Of a stretch of DNA of 55,737 nucleotides, positions 20,243 to 30,530 are shown one piece after another. The notes beneath the pieces were generated by a model that was not told where the DNA came from, did not search any database, and saw nothing but the letters and a program-made list of their open reading frames with translations. The first letter of the stretch is position 1; each line of letters opens with the position of its first letter. Position numbers and translations under genes: made by a program. The stretch is taken from positions 1 through 55,737 of the forward strand of contig NZ_NSET01000002.1 in NCBI RefSeq assembly GCF_009192945.1, written 5' to 3'. The DNA comes from Xanthomonas maliensis. GTDB taxonomy: Bacteria; Pseudomonadota; Gammaproteobacteria; Xanthomonadales; Xanthomonadaceae.

Positions 20243-21184
20243 ATGGCGTTGAAGAAAGTCGTAATCAAATCGCGTGAAACCCGTTCCGAGCGGTGGACCC
20301 GGCAGTTCCAGGGGTTCGCTGCGGAGCGACCGATGGTGGTGCTGGGCGCCGTCCTCGGCGTCGGCATGCTGATCGGTGCCGGCGCCAGTACCGCGACCGG
20401 CATGGTGACCAATTCCGCCCTGCAGGCCAAGGTCGATGCGCAACAGGCTGAACTGACGCGCGCGCAGCGTGCCTCGCAGGCGCAGGTCAATGCGCTGGCG
20501 GCACGGCTGGGCGAGCTGCAGGCGCAGGCCACCCGGCTGAACGCGCTGGGCGAACGCCTGACCCAGATGGGCAAGTTGAAGGACGGCGAGTTCGACTTCG
20601 ACGAGCCGGTCGGCGTCGGTGGCGGCGACGAGCCGGTCAGCGACATGCCGGTGAAGGATCTGAAAGAGAATCTGAACCAGGTGGAGCGACAGTTCTCCGC
20701 TTCCGGCCAGCAGCTGGACGTACTGGCGTCGTTGATGTTCGACCATCAGCTGGAACAGAACGCGATGCCCTCCAGAGCGCCGATCCGCAACACCTACATC
20801 ACCTCCGGCTTCGGCGGCCGCGCCGATCCCTTCGATGGCGGTTCTGCCTTCCACAAGGGCGTGGATTTCCACGCCAACGTGGGCGATCCGGTGTTGTCGG
20901 TCGCCGACGGCGTGGTCAGCTACGCCGGCGTGCGCGGCGGCTACGGCAACGTGGTGGAAGTGGATCATGGCAATGGCTACGTCACCCGCTACGCGCACAA
21001 TTCGCGCCTGGTGGTGAAGGTCGGAGACCTGGTGCGGGCCGGGCAGCAGATCGCCAAGGCCGGTTCCAGCGGGCGCTCCACCGGTGCGCACGTCCATTTC
21101 GAAGTCTGGGTCGACGGCAAGGTGGTCAATCCGCGCAAGTTCCTCGACGACACGACCCCGGTGGGGCGTCGCGGGCGCGGCTGA
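20243..21184 (+). CDS. M23 family metallopeptidase (LytM domain)
   Basis: The 313-residue protein has an N-terminal cytoplasmic segment and a membrane anchor ([20 protein letters not shown], about 32-51). A coiled coil of Gln, Ala and Leu follows (about 65-110), and then a C-terminal M23 domain. The zinc-binding motif HxxxD is seen in [16 protein letters not shown], and the second HxH in [12 protein letters not shown]. Both are intact, so it could cut peptidoglycan cross-links in the periplasm. It diverges from DUF721 with no gap (CATATG), and secA follows on the same strand. I see no strong ribosome-binding site before ATG 20243, so the start is not certain. Confidence 0.9.
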   Translation: MALKKVVIKSRETRSERWTRQFQGFAAERPMVVLGAVLGVGMLIGAGASTATGMVTNSALQAKVDAQQAELTRAQRASQAQVNALAARLGELQAQATRLNALGERLTQMGKLKDGEFDFDEPVGVGGGDEPVSDMPVKDLKENLNQVERQFSASGQQLDVLASLMFDHQLEQNAMPSRAPIRNTYITSGFGGRADPFDGGSAFHKGVDFHANVGDPVLSVADGVVSYAGVRGGYGNVVEVDHGNGYVTRYAHNSRLVVKVGDLVRAGQQIAKAGSSGRSTGAHVHFEVWVDGKVVNPRKFLDDTTPVGRRGRG

Positions 21185-21230
21185 GCAGGCGGGGGCGGCG
21201 GCGCTTGATTCGTGCCGGCCCGCCCCAAGC

Positions 21231-21272
21231 TACAATAGGGTGTTGCCATCGACAGGGCGCAGTGCGCCCTGT
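21231..21272 (+). promoter_or_regulatory. Candidate secA promoter -10 and leader hairpin
   Basis: TACAAT at 21231-21236 is a good -10 hexamer; TTGATT at 21205 could be the -35 but the spacing is long (20). Sixteen bases later the near-perfect palindrome ACAGGGCGCA-G-TGCGCCCTGT (21252-21272) would fold as a leader hairpin about 70 bases before the secA ATG. It is followed by TTCGTTTA, so a terminator or attenuator role is possible. Confidence 0.4.
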
Positions 21273-21342
21273 TTCGTTTACGGCGGTCGGGTCTGTGGGG
21301 ACCGGCGTCGGTCAAACCGTTCCTTTTCAACCGGTTTCTTCA

Positions 21343-24062
<2,720 letters not shown>

Positions 24063-24081
<19 letters not shown>

Positions 24082-24150
24082 TGCTGAGCTGACCGTGGAG
24101 CAGCCCGCTTTGCGGGCTGCTCACCCGCTATCCGCGTTGCGGATAGCGGG
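24063..24150 (+). terminator. Three consecutive perfect hairpins at secA 3' end
   Basis: Hairpin 1 has arms CCACGGTCAGCTCA and TGAGCTGACCGTGG (24063-24076/24085-24098, 14 bp) and encloses the secA stop codon. Hairpin 2 is GAGCAGCCCGC-TTT-GCGGGCTGCTC (24098-24122). Hairpin 3 is CCCGCTATCCGC-GTT-GCGGATAGCGGG (24124-24150). None has a T tract, so Rho-independent termination is uncertain; they could protect the 3' end or act as a transcription barrier. Confidence 0.65.
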
Positions 24151-24443
24151 CTCACGGTGCCGCTTCCGATCCCTCGCGCCTTCGGCGCGCTCCCCTTGCC
24201 AAGGGGGATTCTTGTGGTCGTAGATGGCCGCCTCAGCAATGCGATGGTGGCTTGAGCAATATCGATTGATGGTTGGAGTCGTCGAGACGCTGAGCTGACC
24301 GGGGTGCCGCCGCCGTGCGGGCGGCGCATCGATTTGGTCGACGCGCGCCGACGGCCGCCTTTGCGAATGTGCCCTGTCCCCATCGCGACTGCAGGCCTCG
24401 ACCCGATTGCGCTGAGCCGCTCACTCGCGGCACTCTTGCGCCC
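24151..24443. other. Gap between secA hairpins and the Nudix gene
   Basis: No gene is seen. It holds a UUCG-type hairpin (CGCGCC-TTC-GGCGCG near 24175) and a second copy of GCTGAGCTGACCG at about 24290, which also occurs at 24084 in hairpin 1. No clear promoter for the Nudix gene could be picked out. Confidence 0.5.
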
Positions 24444-25391
24444 ATGCCCGACTCCCTTCGATCCATCCACGTCGTTGCCGGCGTGATCACCGACGCCCGC
24501 GGTCGTATCTTGCTGACCCGTCGTACCGAAACGCGCGATATGCCTGGCCTGTGGGAGTTTCCTGGAGGCAAACGCGAGGCTGGTGAGACCTCCGAGCAGG
24601 CGCTGGTGCGCGAACTCAACGAAGAGCTCGGCATCGACGCGCAGGTCGGCGAGTGGATCATGGATGTGCCGCAGCTGTATCCGGACAAACGTCTGCGGCT
24701 GGAAGTGCGCCACATCACGAGCTGGAAAGGGAGCCCGCGCGGTCGCGAAGGGCAGGCGATGACCTGGGTCGCCGCCGACAAGCTCGGACGCTATTCGATG
24801 CCGCCGGCCGATGTGCCGGTAGTCGGCGTACTGCGCCAGCCAGACCGCTATCTGATCACGCCCGAGCCATCGGATCCGCAGGCCTGGCTGGACGGGCTGG
24901 AGCGTGCGTTGCAGGGGGGGATCGCCCGCATCCAGCTGCGCGCCCCGTCGCTGCCGCCGGCGCATTGGCGGGCGCTGGTGCAGCAAGCGTTGGCATTACG
25001 GGGACGCCAGCGCGCGCAGTTGTTGCTCAACCGCGATATCGCCCAGGCCGCTGCGCTGGGCGTGGGCGTGCATCTGGGCGCCGAGCAACTGGCCGCATTA
25101 TCCGAGCGACCGCTGCCGGCAGACCTGCCGGTGGCCGCGTCCTGCCACACCGTGGAGGAGCTGCGGCAGGCCCAGCGCCTGGGCTGCGACTTCGCAGTGC
25201 TGGGGCCGGTGCGCGAGACCGCGTCCCATCCCGGCGCTGCGACGCTGGGCTGGGAGGGCTTCGAGCAGTTGCGCGAGCAAGTGGCACTGCCGATCTACGC
25301 GCTCGGTGGCATGACCGAGGCGGACCTGCAGGAGGCGCGCAAGCATGGCGCCCAGGGGATCGCCGCAATCCGCGGGTTGTGGCCGGATTGA
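24444..25391 (+). CDS. Nudix hydrolase fused to a ThiE/TenI-like domain (MutT-type)
   Basis: The 315-residue product joins two domains. Residues 1-130 form a Nudix hydrolase with an intact box (Gly42, Glu48, Arg56-Glu57, Glu60-Glu61, Gly63). The type is MutT/8-oxo-dGTPase-like, cleansing oxidised nucleotides. Residues 140-315 form a TIM-barrel domain related to thiamine-phosphate synthase/TenI (RIQLRAPSL, LLNRDIAQAAALGVGVHLG, FAVLGPVRETASHPG, YALGGM). The typical ThiE pyrophosphate residues are altered, so thiamine synthesis by this half is doubtful. This fusion is widespread in Pseudomonas and Xanthomonas. ATG 24444 (MPDSLRSIHVVAGVI) fits the Nudix start. Confidence 0.88.
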   Translation: MPDSLRSIHVVAGVITDARGRILLTRRTETRDMPGLWEFPGGKREAGETSEQALVRELNEELGIDAQVGEWIMDVPQLYPDKRLRLEVRHITSWKGSPRGREGQAMTWVAADKLGRYSMPPADVPVVGVLRQPDRYLITPEPSDPQAWLDGLERALQGGIARIQLRAPSLPPAHWRALVQQALALRGRQRAQLLLNRDIAQAAALGVGVHLGAEQLAALSERPLPADLPVAASCHTVEELRQAQRLGCDFAVLGPVRETASHPGAATLGWEGFEQLREQVALPIYALGGMTEADLQEARKHGAQGIAAIRGLWPD

Positions 25392-25725
25392 GGATTGGCA
25401 TCGCGGGCCGGGGTCGATGTGCGCGGGACACAGGGCAGGGCCTGGCAGCGCCGGGACTGGGACGACACTTCCGTCTCTCTCTGCATCCCACAGGTCAGTG
25501 GTCGGTCGCCAGTGACCGACCCAGCGACTGCGTGACGACCTGCCCATACGGCCATGAGCGGGTTGCTCGAGACGCCGCTGCCCGCGCGGACGTGCCCAGC
25601 GTCGATGCGCTTGCTGAGGACGGATGCCGCATCGCGTCGGCGCTCGCGATCGCAGCTGGCGGTACGTCCGTCGCTGCACAACGCCTGCGACTGGCGCTGC
25701 ATCATGCGCACCGCCGCAGCGTTGC
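25392..25725. other. Convergent gap with hairpin
   Basis: This lies between the Nudix gene and the minus-strand secreted-protein gene. The hairpin GGTCGGTC-GCCAGT-GACCGACC (25500-25521) is the only clear structure and probably terminates one or both converging transcripts. Open frames here lack family similarity. Confidence 0.5.
25500..25521. terminator. Candidate terminator hairpin
   Basis: 8-bp perfect stem, 6-base loop, about 110 bases after the Nudix gene stop; no T tract. Confidence 0.4.
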
Positions 25726-26298
25726 TCAGAAGGTCACCCAGAAGCAGTTGTACTGGCGGCGCAGCCGCAGCACGCTGCGCGTCGGCGTGCCGTTGGCCAA
25801 GGTCTGCTCCAGTCGCAGCCCCCACGGACGTGGACGTGCCGATGCACTGACGACAGGGGCGACAGCCGCGTCGACGCTTTCGCTGGCCAGGCCATCCGAG
25901 CCCTGGTCCTGCGGATACAATGGCGCGATATCCAGCAATGGCCGTTGCGCGATGCCCTCCAGGCGGCCCAGGACCTGATTGGCTGCGGCATCGGACTGCC
26001 CGCCCCAGAGATACAGGCTGGACAGCCGATTGACATCGCGATTGTCGATGGCGCCGTGCAGCAGGCTCACCAGTTCGCTCAGCCGCCGCGGGCAGCCATA
26101 GCGCGACAGCGTGGCGCCGCCTTGCGGGTCGCCCTGTGGGCGTGGTGCCGGCGGCAGCCGCGTGCTGGCCCCGACGTCCTCGCAGCGGCGATCGGTAAAC
26201 ACGGTCAGCCCCTCGGGTGAAACGCAGCGGCGGATCTCCTGCGCGTGCAAGCCAGGCCAGCACCCGAGCGATAACAACAGCGGTAACAGACGACGCAT
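25726..26298 (-). CDS. Secreted hypothetical protein
   Basis: The 190-residue protein has a clear signal peptide (MRRLLPLLLSLGCWPGLHA, cut before Gln). The first part of the mature chain, EIRRCVSPEGLTVFTDRRCEDVG, looks like a short DUF4124-type module with two Cys. The rest contains SRYGCPRRLSELVSLLHGAI and a C-terminal RRQYNCFWVTF with one further Cys, suggesting periplasmic disulfides. I cannot assign a function. It lies just downstream of metF on the same strand (43-base gap) and may be co-transcribed. Confidence 0.75.
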   Translation of the reverse strand: MRRLLPLLLSLGCWPGLHAQEIRRCVSPEGLTVFTDRRCEDVGASTRLPPAPRPQGDPQGGATLSRYGCPRRLSELVSLLHGAIDNRDVNRLSSLYLWGGQSDAAANQVLGRLEGIAQRPLLDIAPLYPQDQGSDGLASESVDAAVAPVVSASARPRPWGLRLEQTLANGTPTRSVLRLRRQYNCFWVTF

Positions 26299-26341
26299 CG
26301 GTGCAGCGTAGCCGGCGGCGCGTGAACTGGCGAGGCCGTCG

Positions 26342-27169
26342 TCAGCGACCGATCAGCTGCAGCACCTGGGTGGTCGGCTTGGCCAGGTTGAGCGTGTAGA
26401 AATGCAGGCCCGGCGCACCGCCGGCGATCAGCCGTTCGCATAGTCCGGCCACGACCTCGGCACCGAATGCCCGTACCGACTCGGCATCGTCGCCGTAGGC
26501 CTGCATGCGCTTGCTGATCCAGCGGGGGATCTCCGCGCCGCATTGCTCGGAGAAGCGCCGCAATTGTGAAAAGTTGGAGATCGGCATGATGCCGGGCACG
26601 ATCGGGACCTGCACCCCTAGCCGTTGCACGGCATCGCAAAAATGGAAGTAGGCGTCGGCGTTATAAAAGTATTGGGTGATCGCCGCGTCGGCGCCAGCGT
26701 CGACCTTGGCCTTGAAGTAGCGCAGATCGCTGAGCGCATCGACTGCCTGCGGATGCGTTTCCGGATAGGCGCCGACCTCGATGTGGAAGGCATCGCCGTG
26801 CTCGGCACGGATGAAGGCGATCAGCTCGGAGGCGTAGCGCAGATCGCCCGGATGGCCCATGCCCGATGGCAGGTCGCCGCGCAGGGCGACGATGCGGGTG
26901 CAGCCGATCGCCCGGTAGAGCTTGAGCAGTTCGCGGATCTCCTGCCGGCTGCCACCGACGCAAGACAGATGTGGTGCTGCCTCCAAGCCGTGCCTCTGTT
27001 TGAGATGGCGCACCGTCTCGGAGGTGTAGCTGAGCGTGGAGCCGCCCGCGCCGAAAGTGCAGGAGACATAATCGGGCCGGTAAGACTGCAGCCGGTTGGC
27101 TGTGCGATCCAGTTGTGCGCGCTGTTCGTCGGTCTTGGGAGGGTAGAACTCAAAGCTGAGAGGCGTCAT
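26342..27169 (-). CDS. metF: 5,10-methylenetetrahydrofolate reductase
   Basis: MetF reduces 5,10-methylene-THF to 5-methyl-THF with FAD and NADH, feeding methionine synthesis. The 275-residue TIM-barrel protein begins MTPLSFEFYPPKTDEQRAQL, with Glu7 in the expected catalytic position. It shows YVSCTFGAGGSTL, RIVALRGDLPSG (FAD region), FHIEVGAYPETHPQA, KVDAGADAAITQYFYNADAY and PIVPGIMPISNFSQLRRF. Length and order are normal. A long palindrome sits 30 bases upstream of the ATG. Function links to ahcY, 16 kb away, in the methyl cycle. Confidence 0.96.
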   Translation of the reverse strand: MTPLSFEFYPPKTDEQRAQLDRTANRLQSYRPDYVSCTFGAGGSTLSYTSETVRHLKQRHGLEAAPHLSCVGGSRQEIRELLKLYRAIGCTRIVALRGDLPSGMGHPGDLRYASELIAFIRAEHGDAFHIEVGAYPETHPQAVDALSDLRYFKAKVDAGADAAITQYFYNADAYFHFCDAVQRLGVQVPIVPGIMPISNFSQLRRFSEQCGAEIPRWISKRMQAYGDDAESVRAFGAEVVAGLCERLIAGGAPGLHFYTLNLAKPTTQVLQLIGR

Positions 27170-27200
27170 CGCGACAGATCCGGCGGAACGTGCGCGAATA

Positions 27201-27228
27201 ATATCGCTTCATCGCGATGAATGCATAT
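27201..27228 (-). promoter_or_regulatory. Palindromic operator candidate upstream of metF
   Basis: TTCATCGCGATGAA (27208-27221) is a perfect 14-bp palindrome. It extends outward to ATAT on both sides (27201-27228; 11 of 14 positions symmetric). It stands about 30 bases before the metF ATG. A methyl-cycle regulator (for example a SahR- or MetR-type protein) could bind, but the spacing does not match the classical MetR TGAA-N5-TTCA site. Confidence 0.5.
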
Positions 27229-27416
27229 TTAGTTGCGGCTGTGCTGCATCCGGCGCTGTCCGCGCGGAAAGCAGCCGCGAGCGCCGCAACGCGCATGGCC
27301 GCCGCAGCGCTGCCCGACGGCGCCGACAGGGCGCGACGGCCGAGACCGACGTACTGCCGACCCACTGCACGACCCTGCATGCTGCGGGTATTTCGCTGCG
27401 ACTCGCGCCAGGCGCT

Positions 27417-28712
27417 CTAGGGCGTGGCCTGCACCCGGAACGGTAGATTGGCATAGCCGGCGCGACCGGCATCGTCGTGTACCTCGACGAATAGCCGATA
27501 GTGTCCTGGTCCAGGTGTGGTCAAGCGGGCAATGCCGCCCTCAACCGACTGCAGGCCGACCGCCAGCAATGTCGGCACGGCCTCCGGATCGCCGCCGATG
27601 CTGCGCGCGGTACTTTCCTGGCGCACCTGCCAGCGATAGCGCAGCGGGCCGCTGCCGCTGGCCTGCACGCGCGCCTCGACGCTGACGCCAGGCACCAGGG
27701 TGACGCTGTCCAGCGCCTGCTGGCCCGCCAACGTCAAACCGGTCACGTCCGGCGCGCGCGTGCGCGGCCACTGTCCGCTCCACACGGCCTGCAAGGCATC
27801 CACGCTGGGCGTGGCCTGCCCGGTCGGCAGCAGCAGGCCATACCAGGTGGGTGTGCGTTCCTGCTTGTCGCCCCACAGGAACACGAACGAGCCCAGGCTT
27901 TGACGCGTGTCCGCGGCGATGGCGTGGCGATAACGCCGTTCCAGCAATTGCGCCTTGCGACGGCTGTCGTCCTCGATCGGTGCGCCCCAGTCGGTGCGAG
28001 GCGATTCCCAGTGGCCGGTCGGCCCCCACTCGGTCACCACGTAGGGGCCCTGCCACTGACTGTCGCGCAGCTTCTGCGGGAGTCGTTCGATGTCGCCGTA
28101 GAGCTGCACCGCGATCAGGTCCAGCGCCGGCGCGCGGCTGGCGAGCTGGGCGATCAGTGCCCGATCGAATCCGGCCAGGGTGGTGGTCACCGGATGGTCT
28201 GGATCGATGGCATGGATGGCCTGGGCAATCGCGCCCACCGCGTTCCAGACCTTGGGATTGCGATAGTCCAGATTCAATTCGTTGCCCACCAACCACATCA
28301 GGACAGCGGGATGGCCGGCCCATTGGCGGACCTGGGCGAGGATGCGTTGTTGCTGGTGTTGCACGGCGACGGCATCGTCATAGTCGAAGCCATGGCGTTC
28401 GTTGCCGACCTCGATGCCCACGGCCACCATCAGGCCATTGCGTTGGGCGGTATCGAGCAGGGCGCGTTGACGTTTTGGATCGGCATCGATGCGCCAGGTA
28501 CGCACGGCGTTGCCGCCACGCGCGGCCAGCACATCCATGCGGCCGTCGCCCAGACCAGCGCCCTTGATCAGGAACGGTTGGCCATCCACCAGCAGGCGAT
28601 AGCCGGCCGGCGTGTCGACGATGCGGACCTGGGCGGCCGATGCCGCCGCAGTGACCGCTGCCAGGGTGAGTGCCACCAAGATGCGTAGGCAGCAGCGCGC
28701 GCGCGAGCTCAT
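27417..28712 (-). CDS. Secreted GH2-like glycoside hydrolase
   Basis: The 431-residue protein has a signal peptide (ILVALTLAAVTAAASAA, cut before Gln). The first domain (VRIVDTPAGYRLLVDGQPFLIKG and GGNAVRTWRID) leads into a TIM barrel typical of the GH2/GH5 clan. Candidate acid/base Glu is in LMWLVGNELN and candidate nucleophile Glu in YVVTEWGPTGHW, about 95 residues later, as expected of clan GH-A. The last 100 residues form a beta-rich, Ig-like domain. The substrate is unknown; a plant polysaccharide is likely. I start at MSSRARCCLR (ATG 28712); an upstream start adds 75 unlikely residues. Confidence 0.85.
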   Translation of the reverse strand: MSSRARCCLRILVALTLAAVTAAASAAQVRIVDTPAGYRLLVDGQPFLIKGAGLGDGRMDVLAARGGNAVRTWRIDADPKRQRALLDTAQRNGLMVAVGIEVGNERHGFDYDDAVAVQHQQQRILAQVRQWAGHPAVLMWLVGNELNLDYRNPKVWNAVGAIAQAIHAIDPDHPVTTTLAGFDRALIAQLASRAPALDLIAVQLYGDIERLPQKLRDSQWQGPYVVTEWGPTGHWESPRTDWGAPIEDDSRRKAQLLERRYRHAIAADTRQSLGSFVFLWGDKQERTPTWYGLLLPTGQATPSVDALQAVWSGQWPRTRAPDVTGLTLAGQQALDSVTLVPGVSVEARVQASGSGPLRYRWQVRQESTARSIGGDPEAVPTLLAVGLQSVEGGIARLTTPGPGHYRLFVEVHDDAGRAGYANLPFRVQATP

Positions 28713-28879
28713 GCGATGTCCTTGAGTGCAGGGCGTGTGGTCGCGAGCATAGAGCAGGGCGCCAGTGCCGGCGTCATGGCGGCGGCGACCGGACCATCGC
28801 CGGGCTCGCTTGCTGGCAGACCCGCGGGCCGTGCACGCGTTAAGCTGGGCGCACCCCACGCCACAGACCGGAGCGCGAC

Positions 28880-29113
28880 ATGCAAGAGCAGGAAATGGAC
28901 GTAATCGCCGAATCGTTGGGCCGCATCTGGGTCGCACTGGCGCGCAGCGTGGGCGACCTGGCGCTGGCCTTGGCCGAGCAGCCCGGCGTCGATGGCGACA
29001 AGTTGCTGCGGGACTTCAGTGCACGGCTGCCGTCCGGTCAGGACGATGGCACCTCCAAGGTGTTCGAGGCGATCCGCCAGTACCTTGGCCAGGACGCGAG
29101 CGCCGAGGAGTGA
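28880..29113 (+). CDS. Small conserved hypothetical protein
   Basis: The 77-residue acidic protein begins MQEQEMDVIAESLGRIWVAL and is mostly helical, with a Leu/Ala-rich middle (GDLALALAEQPG). It has no signal, no Cys and no metal motif. GGAG stands 8 bases before ATG 28880; ATG 28895 is an alternative. It diverges from the glycosidase gene. I do not recognise a function. Confidence 0.6.
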   Translation: MQEQEMDVIAESLGRIWVALARSVGDLALALAEQPGVDGDKLLRDFSARLPSGQDDGTSKVFEAIRQYLGQDASAEE

Positions 29114-29394
29114 GCGATCGCTGATCGGACACGCCTGCGGCGTCCGTACAGGCGGGAGCGCTCGTCGCTGTCCGCTGCGCGCGCCGCAGGTGTCGCTGCC
29201 GCACGTGTGCAGTGATCGCCGGCGGGCGAGCAGCGGTCGCTGCGTTGCCGGACGGGTGTGATCTGCAATGCGCTCGCGCGTTGCGACTGCGATGGCAGCG
29301 ACAAGTCGTGATGGCTTGCCAACGGCGAGATTGCCGGCCGCAAGGCGTTGACGTCGGCAGCCCTACACTACGTGCCCCACTACGGAGCGCGCGC

Positions 29395-30372
29395 ATGTCC
29401 GAGACCACGATGACCGCCATCGCCATTCGCGATGGCAAGGGTGATGCCGACGCCTTGCACGCCACCACCTTGCCGCGGCCACGTGCCGGCGATGGGCAGG
29501 TGCTGATCCGCGTGCATGCGGCCGGGGTCAATCGCCCCGATCTGTTGCAGCGTGCCGGCCGCTATCCGCCACCGCCAGGCGCGCCGCAGACCTTGGGACT
29601 GGAGGTGGCGGGCGAGATCGTCGAGCCGGCCGGTCGCTGGAAGGTGGGCGATCGCGTCTGCGCATTGCTGGGTGGCGGCGGTTACGCCGAATACGCCGTG
29701 GTCGATGCCCGCCATGTCCTGCCGGTTCCGCCCGGGATGGACCTGGTACACGCCGCCGCGCTGCCGGAAACGGTGTTCACCGCCTATGCGAACCTGTTCG
29801 AACACGGCAGGTTGGCAGCCGGCGAATGGTTGCTGCTGCATGGTGCCACGTCCGGAATCGGCGTCACCGCCATCCAGTTGGCCAAGGCGGCGGGTGCGCA
29901 TGTGCTGGCCACGGCACGCTCAGAGCAGAAGGCTGCACAGGCGCGCGCCCTGGGTGCGGACGTGGCGATCGATTCGCGCAGCACCGCGTTCGTGGAAGTG
30001 GCCAAGGCGCACGGCGGGGTCGATGTCGCGCTCGATATGGTGGGCGCGGCGGTGTTTGCGCAGACGCTGGAGGCGCTGAATCCGCATGGACGCATCGTCT
30101 ATATCGCCTCGCAGGCCGGGGCTACGCTGGAAGTGCCGATTCCGCTGCTGATGCGCAAGCAGGCGGTCATCACCGGCTCGACCCTGCGCCCACGCACCGC
30201 GGATGAGAAAGCACGGCTGGCGGCGGAAGTGGAGCGGGTGGTGTGGCCGTGGATCGCCGACGGCAAGCTGCGCGTGTTGGTCGACAAGCGCTTCCCGCTG
30301 GCCGAGGCTGCCGCGGCCCATCGTTACCTGGAGCAGGGGAGCCACCTGGGCAAGGTGGTGCTGGAGATGTAG
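29395..30372 (+). CDS. NAD(P)H quinone oxidoreductase, PIG3 family
   Basis: The 325-residue zinc-independent MDR-superfamily enzyme shows VHAAGVNRPDLLQRAGRYPPPPGAP, the hallmark start of the PIG3/TP53I3 quinone-oxidoreductase group. The Rossmann loop HGATSGIGVTAIQLAKAAGA and the late STLRPRTADEKARLAAEVE are also typical. It would reduce quinones with NADPH in the cytoplasm. ATG 29395 (MSETTMTAIAI) is chosen. A start at 29404 is also possible, and a longer frame from 29212 reads intergenic sequence. Confidence 0.92.
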   Translation: MSETTMTAIAIRDGKGDADALHATTLPRPRAGDGQVLIRVHAAGVNRPDLLQRAGRYPPPPGAPQTLGLEVAGEIVEPAGRWKVGDRVCALLGGGGYAEYAVVDARHVLPVPPGMDLVHAAALPETVFTAYANLFEHGRLAAGEWLLLHGATSGIGVTAIQLAKAAGAHVLATARSEQKAAQARALGADVAIDSRSTAFVEVAKAHGGVDVALDMVGAAVFAQTLEALNPHGRIVYIASQAGATLEVPIPLLMRKQAVITGSTLRPRTADEKARLAAEVERVVWPWIADGKLRVLVDKRFPLAEAAAAHRYLEQGSHLGKVVLEM

Positions 30373-30530
30373 GCGCAGCTGTCGCACAGGCACCAGGTTG
30401 CTGGCGCCTGGCGTTGGTATGCGGCGGGTCGGGTGCGGCAAGGCGGCGCAGATCTTGAAGCGCACAGCTTGTTGGGATCGCTTCTCGAGCGCCGGCTTCG
30501 CAGTGTTGCGACCAAAACTTATACCGCCTC

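Noticed and set aside
27170..27230. SAM or SAH riboswitch before metF
   Set aside because: The leader before metF is too short, and none of the conserved riboswitch blocks seen at ahcY is present.
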